From Obelidium mucronatum (Eukaryota; Chytridiomycota; Chytridiomycetes; Chytridiales; Chytriomycetaceae): 11,657 bases of DNA. This document shows, one piece after another, positions 1 to 8,830 of the stretch. Positions within the stretch are counted from its first letter, which is position 1. Each line of letters starts with the position of its first letter. The stretch covers positions 1-11,657 of the forward strand of contig JAIVFH010000643.1 in the NCBI GenBank assembly GCA_025765595.1, given 5' to 3'. The translations under genes were made by a program, and so were the position numbers. Under the pieces are notes generated by a model, which was given only the letters and a program-made list of their open reading frames with translations, had not been told where the DNA came from and did no database searches.

Positions 1-2751
1 TTTCACTTGACTAATGAACTTGTCTTGGGTGCCGGTGCGTCCTTTGGCTTTGGCAACAACTTCAGCAACAGACGTGGGGACTTGGCGACGCTGTTTGGAT
101 GCGATGGAAGATGGCTTTTCTTGCAGAGATGGCCCAGTCACAGGTGAATTAATCAATGGAGAACTTGCAAATGGATCAAACATTGCTCCTAAATACCAAA
201 AATACTGAGAAATATGTTTAAACAAAATGGCATCCTACCAGAATCAGTGTAGGCAACATCAAAGTAATCAGGGCTGTGTGGATCCAAAGCAATGTCCACC
301 AAAACTGATTCGTCAAAGATGTACTCCTCTTGGCAGAACCAACTAACACTGTGGACCTTCCTGCGAAAGTGGGTTGTGGCTGGATGGACTTTTGCAGCAG
401 CCAAAACATCAGCAAGAAAAACTAATAATGGATTGATTGTTAAAAATGCACAATATAGACAACACTTGGTCTCACCTTTTGCCTTGTTTCCCTCAGCACA
501 CAAAAACGCTGCTCCTTGATTCTGAAACTTGCATTTAACAGAAACCATCTTTTTCACCTCTGCTTCTTCTTCTCCATCACTGCCCAAAAGATTCATGACA
601 CGTCGCTTCTTTTTGGGATGAGCCTGCACTTCTTCTTCTTCATCACCACTTCCTCATCATCCTCAACTTCATCTTCCTCCGCATCTATGTTCTCCACACG
701 ACGCTTCTTTCGTACAACTGGCTCCACCACCTCAATTTCATCATCATCATCTTCAATCACAATTGCTTGAACCTTCTTTCTTTGCTGGACTGGTACCTCC
801 CGCTCCTCCTCATCCGCCTCCTCCTCCTCCTCGTCTTCCTCTTCAGCAGCAAGCTCATTTTCTCCACCATCAACATCTCAATGTCATCATCTTCATCAGC
901 TTCAGACCCTTCAGGCGCATTGTAAAGTGGTGTTTAACTCACTTTCTGAATCGTCAGCATCTGTTGACTTTCTGTGAGTTTCTGCCCAAGCTTTTAGGCT
1001 AGCCTTGAGATTATCAATGCTTTCAGCAACTGCAGGAGATACCACCGTAGAAGCCTGAGATTCGAGAACAGACATTGACTTGGATAAAGCAGTCTTGGAG
1101 GCACCAGCAGATCTTGGCTTGAGGACAGCTGTTTTTGGCACTGGCTTGGAACTGGAATCAGCTGTCTTGTCTGCTGTCTTGGGAGCTGGCATTGCCTTGG
1201 ACACTTTGGAAGCTGAAGTAGCCATGGGAACAGTAGTGGCCTTGGAACCAGAAGTGGTACTCTTTGGGGAACCAGATTGAGAAGCAGGAGTAGTATTTTT
1301 AGCAGTGTTGTGAACTGTAGTAGCCTTGGGATCTGTAGTGGCCTTGGAAGCAGAACTGGTCAAAGTCTTGGGGGAAACAGATGGGGGACCAGAAGCAGTC
1401 TTGCCAGCACCAGGAGTAGTCTTAGCAGAACCAGGAGGAGCTGGAGAAGGATTAGCCTTTGAAGAACTTGGAGAAGTATGAGCAGGAATCGTGGAATTGG
1501 AAGAAGAACCAGCTTGTTTGGTTGGTGTTCCTATCACATAATTAAATTAAATATTTGTAATTCAATCAAAAAAATGAGACTATAAATACCCAAACCAATT
1601 GGATCATCAGATCCCAAGAGTGGAAATGAAATTTTAGACTTGATAGCTCTTCTAGGCTCGTTTTCTGCAGCAGAGCCTGGAAGCTGGCTGATAGGAGGAA
1701 TATCAGGTTCACTATCAGACCTAACCTCATTAGCAGCCTGTTGTCTTGCGGCACGAGCAGTAGCCTTCTTGGCAATCTTGGTGGCATTGGTGTCAGCAGG
1801 AGTAGGAGCAAAAACAACATGGTACTTGTTGTTTGAAACTTTTCTAGCTAAAAGATAAATAAATAATAAAAAGGGTTAGATTATTAGAAAATTAAAGGGC
1901 TGTAATTGTGGTCCTAATAGCGCTCCGAATCAGCTCCTAATAGCGCTCCCAATCGCGCTCCTAATCGCACTCCTAATCGCGCACCGAATCGTTTCCTAAT
2001 CGCGCTCCGAATCGGCTGCTAATCGTGCTCCTAATCGTGCTCCGATTCGCGCTCCTAATCGTGCTCCTAATCATGCTCCTAGTCGGATCGCGAATCGGAT
2101 TGCGAATCGGATCGCGAATCGGATCGCGAATCGCGCATCACACCAAAATGAATAAGACTCACCATATATGTATTTCGCCAGCGCCGCTGCGCGTTCCTCA
2201 TCATTTTCGGAACGATTTCCATCTATATCCACGATCCCACTGAAGCAGAGGTCCTCCAGTGCTGTTAAATCCTGGTTTGTGTCTTTGATCCACTTGTACA
2301 CTTCTGCCATTGATTTGTTCTTCAGCCCAGGGATGTGGACTGTACATTTGGTTTTATCCAAAAACACTAGCTTCAATGTGTTGTTGGAGTTGATGTATCT
2401 GTTGTGGTTGGGAGTGGTGTGTCAGCGATCACCTGTCAAACACAAACAAATAAACCCAGACCTCAACATCTTGTCCAGTGCCTCAGTGGCCTCCTCTACA
2501 AGCTCTTTAGGAGACCCTTTGGTTTCCATGACTCTTTGGTGCAGGTCAGGACAGAGCTCTTAGGTGACTTCTCGCAGATCACTCCACAAGATGAAGATGG
2601 TCTTCTTGTCATCCAAGGTCTTGTAAGGAGCCTGTTTCCACAAGCCATTCTTGATCTCATCGAAAGAGAACTGGATGGACAGTCTGTTTGGGTCGTTGCT
2701 GACTCTGAGGGGTGGCAGTGTGTCTGGCAGTGGCAGTGTTGGTGATTGCAT
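1..2751 (-). CDS. Hypothetical multi-exon acidic nuclear-type protein, 3' end beyond window, reading frame disrupted
   Basis: I do not recognise this family. An ATG at 2751 opens the first exon (2751-2462). Inferred introns are 2461-2399 (63 bp), 2162-1848 (315 bp, holding array A), 1589-1531 (59 bp), 475-422 (54 bp) and 238-189 (50 bp). All have GT..AG ends and the phases join exactly. The frame is still open at position 3. The product has an N-terminal globular-looking part (2751-2163) and a Ser/Thr/Lys/Pro/Ala-rich low-complexity part (1530-930). A strongly Glu/Asp-rich block (about 910-640) follows, with basic clusters RKKRRV and PKKKRRV resembling SV40-type nuclear localisation signals, then a Cys/aromatic-containing part (about 590-240). 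Disablements: an in-frame TAA at 2562-2560 and apparent single-base shifts near 915, 878 and 645. A nuclear location is inferred. The 54-bp intron is a multiple of three and could be retained. Confidence 0.55.
1848..2162 (-). other. Large intron of the minus-strand gene containing repeat array A
   Basis: On the minus strand the donor GTGAGT starts at 2162. The acceptor is a T-rich TTTTAG ending at 1848, preceded by a CTAAC branch-type motif near 1880. Exon phase supports the call: one base (G) left at 2163 plus CT at 1847-1846 makes an Ala codon and continues the open frame of the next exon. At 315 bp it is several times longer than the other introns of the gene (50-63 bp). The excess is the repeat array. 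Confidence 0.75.
1910..2136. repeat. Repeat array A: degenerate 12-bp-period array inside an intron
   Basis: About 19 tandem degenerate copies of a 12-bp unit. On the plus strand the first three quarters follow CTCCTAATCGCG, with variants CTCCGAATCGCG and CTCCTAATAGCG. The last quarter (about 2085-2136) switches to GGATCGCGAATC, which is in the opposite sense and gives partial foldback potential. The array begins GGTCCTAATAG, as array B does. Units are CpG-rich. Because the period is 12, two of three frames on each strand stay open and give 4-residue peptide periods (for example FAIR repeats), but the array lies within an inferred intron. Confidence 0.9.
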
Positions 2752-2775
2752 GGGGAAAAAACTTTGCCGAAAAAA

Positions 2776-2998
2776 ATGAAAATCCCTGCCTCACATGTCA
2801 AGATGGGAGCTCAGCTGGCAGAATAGTTCCCAGCCTTCCAAGCTGAGTTTTCAATCTACGGCAGTTTTGAAAAGACTTACAACAAGACACTCCGTTTGCG
2901 GGATTTCATTCAGCTTATTGCCACTACTTTTGGTGTTCCCCTCCCGTCAGCCAAACAAACAGCCGAGGCCATCTTTGATTCAAGAATTCACGAAACAA
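2776..2998 (+). pseudogene. Probable N-terminal fragment of the KDZ transposase gene, separated by the nested transposon
   Basis: An ATG at 2776 opens a frame of about 74 codons interrupted by one TAG at 2824-2826. It resumes with a helix-rich, protein-like sequence up to the nested transposon near 3000. Assignment to the KDZ gene downstream is inferred from strand, position and frame. Removing the transposon (1828 bp using the 25-bp TIRs, or 1846 bp using extended ends) joins this frame directly to a Cys/His-containing frame at about 4838-4870, just before the CxC5 cluster. That frame must then shift once, near 4865-4880, to enter the CxC5 frame. With a stop, an insertion and a shift, this copy is probably non-functional. 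It could instead be an unrelated small exon. Confidence 0.45.
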
Positions 2999-3007
2999 TG
3001 AGTGAGG

Positions 3008-3032
3008 TTGCCATTCCAACCAAAAAATTGCC
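3008..3032. repeat. Left terminal inverted repeat of the pogo-like element
   Basis: Its reverse complement matches 4811-4835 at 23 of 25 positions. A 15-bp motif TTGCCATTCCAACCA occurs here twice as a direct repeat, at 3008-3022 and 3028-3042. This resembles the paired subterminal transposase-binding sites of Tc1/mariner-superfamily elements. Confidence 0.8.
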
Positions 3033-3198
3033 ATTCCAACCACCCCCCAAAAATGTTCGAAACATTGTCACAAACACATCTTCCACACTACACCCTTGCA
3101 AACTTCAATACATATGTATTTTTATTCGCTTTTTCTCTCAAACAAAGTTTTATAAGATTGTCATTAGTAATAAAGAAGATAGACTTCAGTTCCTCCAC

Positions 3199-4801
3199 TC
3201 ACTCATTGTGACCCAAAACATGTTGATCAAAGGCGTTCTGCCACCCACGCTTGTGTGCAGGGCATATGCGATACTTATCACAGATGCTGCAGTTGAGCCA
3301 AGCCGCGCTTGATCGCCAGATCTTGGTGCAGCGTTGGTTTTCTGTTTCTCCACGACAGGTTTTCGCATCTTTGGCAGCCAATTTGGTTGCTCCCACCCTC
3401 TCTTGACGTGTCTTTCGATTCTCCTTCTTTTCTTTTGACACTTTTTGCTTTGATTCCTTGGCTTCAACGGCTGCTTGCTGTTCCTGGTGGAGTTCTTCAA
3501 ACGAATAAACTCTGTTGGTCTTTACAACTGATTCGCCCTTTGCTGCAACTTTCTTCACTGATGGAGCTGTTCCCATAGTCTTGAAGACCTCGAGGAACTT
3601 GGCGACCTCAGGATTGCGGGCATTGGCAAGAGTGGAAGGGTCGCCAATGTTGAGTGACGCATTTTCCAGGATTTTTTCTTTAGACCAGGGAAAGATGCCC
3701 GTAGACTTGAAAGCAGATCGGATCCATTCAGGCAGAATTGAGTTTCGAGCTTCCAGAGTGATTGGAACCAGTTCTTCCCCGAGGGATGCAAGGTTACAGA
3801 TCCGAAAGCTCCGTTTCTGTTGGAATAGGCGTACAATTGTCCGCGTTAAATTCGCGAAAATCACCTCATCCAGAGGCTGCAAGAAGTGTGTAGTGTTTGC
3901 AGGTAGGAAGAAGCCGTTGATGCCAAGCTTGAGGCAGTGGTCAAGGGTGTCAGCGGTCCTGTGGACGCCAAGGTTGTCCAGCAAAAGAACAGGCGTCAAA
4001 CCTGGGTGCAAAATCTCCCAACGAGCTTTAAACTCCGAAAGAACAGGTAACCATTGCTCCTCGCTCAAGAAACCAGTTTTGCTGAACACAATCTTGCATG
4101 GTACTGAGCCTCTGGCGTTGGCTGTGGTCTCTGGGTCTTGAATCTCGAGTTTTCCGAATTTGGTTGGAAGGACAAGAATGTCCAAAACTCGCTCTCCTGA
4201 CGCTGTCACGAATGGAATGAAGCTGGCAACTCCAGGCTTCAAACTGCTCCACCCATTTGGCGATCTCCTCTTTGGTAAGCGGATCTGTTCGTGCCTTGCT
4301 TATAGCTTTTGTAGTTCGGAGGCGAACTAGATCTGAATGGCGCTTGATGAACTTGGGATACCATGCCTTTGCCGACCATGTTGAACCAGGATTCTTGGCA
4401 TGATTGTACTCAGTGACCAACGCTATGAAGTCTGTGCGAGCCATTGGACAGTGGCAGATCGATCTTGCCTCAAGAAAGGCTGTGAACATTTGTTCCTCGC
4501 CATCTGAGAAGCGCTGGTTGCCGTGGGAATGTCCCTCATTCTTGTCCATGCGTCTGTAGATGGATCGAACTGCCTCTTGATTGATCTTGAGGTTTGCAGC
4601 GACGGTTTGGGATGCCTTCTTGATGGAATGGTTGTTGTTCACCAAGTTGGTGACATCGGCAAAAACTTGCTTGCGCACAGAGCTATTCTGCTGGGCTGGA
4701 GCCTTGGTATACTTTGGAATCTTCATTTGATGTGTGCAAAATTTGGAGGCGTTATGAATAAAGACTGTTGATTTATTTGGATTTGAACTTTTTCGGAGCA
4801 T
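3199..4801 (-). pseudogene. pogo-like DDE_1 transposase, frameshifted and lacking the first catalytic Asp region
   Basis: An ATG at 4801 starts a frame that encodes a helix-turn-helix/CENP-B-type DNA-binding region (about 4700-4270). At about 4240 the homologous reading passes to another frame that runs to a stop at 3199. The second part carries the DDE_1 motifs LLLDNLGVH (second Asp), LPANTTHFLQPLD (third Asp), then a Lys/Glu-rich tail and a terminal Cys/His cluster (CSICDKYRICPAH). The block that normally separates the DNA-binding region from these motifs, including the first catalytic Asp (a DET/DES-like motif), is missing at the junction. This points to an internal deletion plus frameshift. 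No good splice sites span the junction. The copy should be catalytically dead. Confidence 0.75.
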
Positions 4802-4810
4802 GGTCTGATT

Positions 4811-4835
4811 AGCAATTTTTTGGTTGGATTGGCAA
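4811..4835. repeat. Right terminal inverted repeat of the pogo-like element
   Basis: The outer motif TGGTTGGATTGGCAA (4821-4835) is the inverted partner of the left-end motif. A diverged inner copy at 4801-4815 matches the same motif at about 11 of 15 positions, so each end carries two copies spaced 20 bp apart. Confidence 0.8.
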
Positions 4836-6759
4836 TTTCACTCAATTACCCCAAATGTACCTATCATCCTGTCAGCTCCGTTTACATACTGCATCAAGTG
4901 TCGGAGCCATCTAAAGATTGGGAGATGGCAAGAAGTCACAATCTTGGATGCAGATTCAGCCAAACAAGGTCTTCTATACAAATCCAGCTGTGTGAATTTG
5001 AGCTGCAGTATTCAGTTGTACGATGTTGATTCAGTGTCAAAGGTTAGCAATGGAAACAGCACCATAGAACATTACCCAATGAAGACAATCAGAAATCAAA
5101 AAATCATTGGAATCAATTCTAAATACTACATGACTGTTGCATTTGCGAATTTGTGGCTGAAGAATGTGCCGTCTGTAATACTGTAAGTGTTGGTCCTACT
5201 AGCACTCCTAATAGCGATCCTAATAGCACTCCTAATTGCTCTCCGATTCGCGCTCCGATTCGCGCTCCTAATCGCGCTCCTAATAGCGTTCCGATTCGGA
5301 AGCAAATCGGAAGCAAATCGGAGAGCAATTAGGAGCGCGATTAGGAGCGCGAATCAGAGCGCGATTAGGAAGTCTAATTGGGTGCAATTAGTAGTGTTTG
5401 TTGCTTGTCATTTACTGACAGACTATTCCTTAGATGTAAAATGTATACTCTGCAGAATGCATACCATTCAGCATTTCCATCTGTTTCATCAGATACTGAA
5501 CAGTATTCAGGGATTCCTTCAGCTGCATCATCATCTATTTTCAAGCGGGCGTATTACTTGTACCAGATGCTCCTATTGCAAGAGTACATTCAGGATCCAG
5601 CAGTTTCAGAGGCGCTTCAAGCAGCTCATGAAGATTTTGATTATTGCTGCTTCCAACCATCTTGGGGGGAGAAGGGCAGACGGCTGTTTCCGTATTCCCT
5701 ACATCTTGGAGAGTACTCAAGCAATCAAGTGTCTGATAATGTAGAAGATTTGCGGTTGGCAATGAAGGAATATGTGGAGTGGATGAATGCGCACTTTGCA
5801 GTAAAATGGAAACATTCATGTGGAGAATGTCATGTTGTTGATAGCAAAGGCCAGGAGTATAGTGCGGCAGTGATGGATGGAAAAGTGATGGGGCACTTGC
5901 TGTGCAGAGTGATTGGATGCAATTTGGACATCATTGGGATCAATACAAAATTCTGTATCAATCATGCAGGATTGAAGGGGAAATGCATCATTTCAGGATG
6001 TGCGAATCAAAAACAAGAACGTGAGAACTCTTTTGATTACCAGCCGCTGTCGTGCAAGAAAGTAGAACATATGGAGGCGGTGGGAAAATTCTTCTCAGAC
6101 CCATCAACAACAAGTGAGAAAACTGCAAAGAAGTATGGTGGAAAGACACGAGTGTCAGTGGGGCATGTGAAGGATGATGAAAGGAATTATGAGGAGTTTG
6201 GGTTCAGTTACAGCCCATTTGACAGATTCCTGCCAGGGGTGTTCCTGGTTGTGTGGAGCTGTGGGCACATTATGGACATTGGGAAGATGTACTCGTTTGA
6301 GTCCAACAAGTTTATCACAGGATTTCTTTGTCAAACATTCATGAGGCTGGAAGAGTATCCTACATTCATGTTTTATGACAAAGCATGTGTTTTTGTCAGG
6401 ACTTTGAAAAACGGCGCTCAGCAAAACAAGCTGCTCCACAAGTAAGGATGTATTTGCTGTGATAGAATCTAACTTCTGTGCTTAGGATGCTATACCAAAA
6501 AATCATCTGGGTTGTTGACCGATTTCACTTCAGAAACCATAGTCGTCGAGACAGATTCTGCATGGAGAATTGTGACGCTAGGTCTTTTGCTAGGCTATAC
6601 CAAGGTAACAAGCCTTTATTCAACACATCAGCAGCAGAACAGTGTGCTGGATGGTTTGAAAAAATGGGACACATTTTGCGATATTTGGACCCTCTTCAGG
6701 CAGACTTTTTTTTGTTCAGCATGGTGGACATGAGAAATGACCAACTTAGCAAATGTTAG
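4836..6759 (+). CDS. KDZ-superfamily transposase with CxC5 and CxC6 cysteine clusters (5' end broken by a transposon)
   Basis: Three exon blocks: about 4836-5182, 5434-6441 and 6486-6759 (TAG stop). Intron 5183-5433 has GTAAGT, a CTGAC branch motif and TTAG. Intron 6442-6485 (44 bp) has GTAAGG, CTAAC and TTAG. Phases join exactly. The first block carries a CxC5-like cluster (CIKC, then KSSC and SCSIQ). The second carries a CxC6-like cluster (CGEC near 5818; CRVIGC, FCINH and KCIISGC near 5900-6010), then the transposase core: YDKAC (about 6374-6388), VVDRFHFRNH (6511-6540) and AEQ (Glu at 6637), as in fungal KDZ-associated proteins. Function inferred: DNA transposition through an RNase-H-like core with zinc-binding cysteines. 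There is no ATG before the CxC5 part, and a one-base shift is needed near 4865-4880. The core itself is intact. Confidence 0.7.
5183..5433 (+). other. Intron of the KDZ gene containing repeat array B
   Basis: The donor GTAAGT starts at 5183 and the acceptor TTAG ends at 5433. A TACTGAC branch-type motif sits at about 5413-5419. The codon split CT|A restores an open frame. An alternative AG at 5421 is also in phase but lies too close to the branch motif. The intron is 251 bp, against 44 bp for the next one; the array explains the difference. Confidence 0.75.
5192..5392. repeat. Repeat array B: 12-bp-period foldback array inside an intron
   Basis: The left half follows CTCCTAATCGCG/CTCCGATTCGCG and the right half follows its reverse complement (GCGATTAGGAGC), so the array folds back on itself. 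Arms at 5229-5248 and 5316-5335 are a perfect 20-bp inverted repeat separated by 67 bp. The array begins GGTCCTACTAG. AGTGTT occurs immediately on both sides (5186-5191 and 5393-5398), a candidate 6-bp target-site duplication. Confidence 0.9.
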
Positions 6760-6943
6760 TAGCCAGAGGTTTCTTTGAAAAATTGATAAATTTTTATGAT
6801 TAATTTTAACTATAATATCATAAAATTCTGAAATTTTAATTTTGTATTTTTGCAATTTTTTTTAAATTTTTTCAGATGGTTTGTAATTTTTGGGAATTTT
6901 TTTAGAGTGTTTTGCAGTTGACAGTTATTTTCATAGGTTGTTA
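6760..6943. other. AT-rich non-coding stretch after the KDZ stop codon
   Basis: Very AT-rich, with runs of T and A. It contains no convincing open frame on either strand. It is probably the 3' untranslated or flanking sequence of the KDZ gene. Confidence 0.5.
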
Positions 6944-7203
6944 AGTCCTAGTCGGTGGTCCTAATAGGACTGAGTAGCTCCTAATAGGACAATGCTCAAA
7001 TTGCAGGAAAAAGTTGTTTCCTCCTAATGAGAAGTGATTAGGACTCCATTAGGAGGCGGCTAGGAACGCCAATAGCCCTATTGGCCATTCCGACTGGAGC
7101 CTGAATCGGGGTTCCTCCTATTTGGAGCCGAATCGGACCCTAGTCGGACTCCGAATCATTTCCCGAATCGGAGTCCGAATCGGAGTCCGAATCGCGCGTG
7201 CCG
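6944..7203. repeat. Repeat array C: palindrome-rich member of the same 12-bp family, abutting the copia fragment
   Basis: Contains the same GGTCCTAATAG motif (6957-6967) as arrays A and B, here part of the 13-bp palindrome GTCCTAATAGGAC (6958-6970). Other hairpins: CCTCCTAATG (7020-7029) with CATTAGGAGG (7047-7056), and GCCAATA (7068-7074) with TATTGGC (7079-7085). The right part (about 7125-7203) is a cleaner 12-bp tandem array of GAATCGGAGTCC. The tract ends where reverse-transcriptase similarity begins and stays in frame with it. Confidence 0.85.
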
Positions 7204-7204
7204 C

Positions 7205-8741
7205 TTGCTATAGTACGTGGAACTTGGAGAATCACAAGACTTACAAGGAGATTCTAGCTTCCGATGTTCCAGAGAGTACGGAAATTATCCCTACTATGGA
7301 AGTCTATGCTGTGAAGAACCACAAGGATCTCCTGGCTAATAAAGTCGCAAAATTCAAGTGTCGAATAGTGGCGCGAGGAGATTATCAACGCTATGGTGTC
7401 AATTTTGTGGACACATACTCACCAGTCATCAAAAACACAACGATGCGTTTTCTCATTGCATTGTCTATGTGGCTTAACATTGGGATATACACAGCGGATG
7501 CGGTGGGAGCATACCTGAATGGAGAGCTTGATGTGGAAGTTTACGTCAGACCACCAAGTTGCTATTCGCGAAAGGATGTGCTGTGGCTGTTACTCAAAGG
7601 CCTCTACGGGTTAAAGCAAGCTGGAAGATTATGGTATCAAAAGCTATGCAGTATCCTGGTATCTCTGGGATATACAATGAGTTATGCGGATCCTTGTCTA
7701 TTTGAAAAATATGTCGACGGCTTCTGGATCTGGATAGCGTTCTACGTTGACGATATCTTGATTATCTGTCATGAGTCGATTATTGAATCTGTTGTTGAAG
7801 ACATCAAATCAAAAGTTGACATCACATACCAAGGTCGCTGCGAATATCACTTGGGTATGGAAATCGATTACGGGTCAGACGGAAGTTACGCGTTATTGCA
7901 TCAATCAAAATACGTTCATCGTATTCTGAATTGCTTCAAGATGCAAGATTGTAACAGGACTCGTATTCCTATGTCAGTAGGAGCGGATTTCACGGAAAAG
8001 ACTGACAACGAAGAGGACTTGGATTTAATCAGTTTTGATTATAATTCTCTTATCGGAAGTCTGATGTATCCATGTGTGATTAGTCGGTTGGATATTAGTG
8101 CAAGTGTAAGCCTATGGTCTCGCGCTCTCCACAAACCAACAATGCGTCACTGGAATGGTGCGAAAAAGGTATTGCGTTATTTAAAGCATACTTACGATAT
8201 GGGAATTGTCTACTATCGTGCTCCCAATCCTATTCCAAAGCAAATCTATTTCATTGGTTTGGCTGACGCGTCGGAACCGGATGCGGAAAGTGGAAAAGCT
8301 CAAACGGGCTGGATTTTCAAATTCATGGGAAAATCTGCAATTAGTTGGCGCTCGAATAAGCAAACTGCAGCGGAGCACATTGCATTCTATGAAGCGTTGC
8401 TCGAAGTCCCTTTTCTAATGAATCTCTGCGAAGATTTGAAATTGGATGTTGTTAAAACGTTAGTTATGTACTCCAATAACGATGCTTTTGTAAAACGTGT
8501 TCGCGAGAACAAAAGTACTGAGGCAACGAAATGGATGCATCTAAGATTTTGGAAAGTCCAAGAATTCTTCGCGGATAAAACAATCGATTGTCTTCATATT
8601 CCCGGAGAGGATAAGGATTCTGACATTGAAACGAAACCTTTACCAGAACCTGTGTTTATTAAGCACCGTAGAAATACGGGTATGCAATATCTCAGAGTTT
8701 TACGTGGTGAATGTACGGAGAGAAGTTTAGATCGTTGTTGA
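7205..8741 (+). pseudogene. Ty1/copia polyprotein fragment: reverse transcriptase and RNase H
   Basis: A single uninterrupted frame to TGA at 8741. An open frame extends upstream to 7122, but that part is only translated repeat and no ATG opens the gene, so the true 5' end is lost. RT motifs in order: KCRIVARG, YSPV, TADAVGAYLNGEL (first catalytic Asp), LLLKGLYGLKQAGRLWY, and FYVDD at about 7740-7754 with both Asp present. RNase H follows: LADAS, ISWRSNKQTAAEH, and a terminal D-x-x-TKPLP. At the usual DN motif the sequence reads SNND (about 8472-8483), so the expected catalytic Asp at 8475 is Asn and RNase H may be inactive. The frame being free of stops over 1.5 kb suggests recent insertion. 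Confidence 0.85.
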
Positions 8742-8816
8742 TTTTAATCTTCGCGATAACGTGGTTGTAATTTAAACAGATGACTTTAACGGTTGTTTAC
8801 TTTACATAAGATGTTT

Positions 8817-8830
8817 AAGAACAGGGGGAG
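8817..8830 (+). promoter_or_regulatory. Polypurine tract of the copia element
   Basis: An A/G-rich run (AAGAACAGGGGGAG, one C) immediately precedes the probable LTR start TGTCAGG. Plus-strand priming sites of LTR retrotransposons sit at exactly this position. Confidence 0.65.

Larger units (their letters stand above)
3008..4835 (-). mobile_element. pogo/Tigger-like (DDE_1) DNA transposon, defective
   Basis: A 1.8-kb element bounded by 25-bp imperfect terminal inverted repeats (23/25 matches). It encodes a minus-strand transposase with an N-terminal helix-turn-helix/CENP-B-like region and a DDE_1-type catalytic region. It is nested inside the plus-strand KDZ gene. No TA target duplication is evident at either end. 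Weak extra complementarity (TGAGTGA on the left, TCACTCA on the right) would extend the ends to about 2999 and 4844, so the exact boundaries are uncertain. The transposase is broken, so this copy could move only in trans. Confidence 0.75.

Noticed and set aside
516..1002. Plus-strand frames rich in Ser and Pro (84 and 79 codons)
   Set aside because: They are antisense shadows of the acidic minus-strand coding region and arise from complementary trinucleotide runs.
2025..2243. Frame with Leu/Ile and SRIG repeats as a membrane or antifreeze-like protein
   Set aside because: It is translated 12-bp repeat inside an inferred intron, without a credible start.
5187..5390. Hydrophobic LLIA/ALRF repeat frame as a transmembrane protein
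   Set aside because: Same reason: array B lies between strong splice sites of the KDZ gene, and the frame has no credible ATG start.
6760..6943. AT-rich stretch as a replication origin or centromere-like element
   Set aside because: AT richness alone is not evidence; no repeat or consensus motif was visible.
1910..7203. CRISPR arrays
   Set aside because: The units are tandem without unique spacers, the period is 12 bp, and the genome is eukaryotic.
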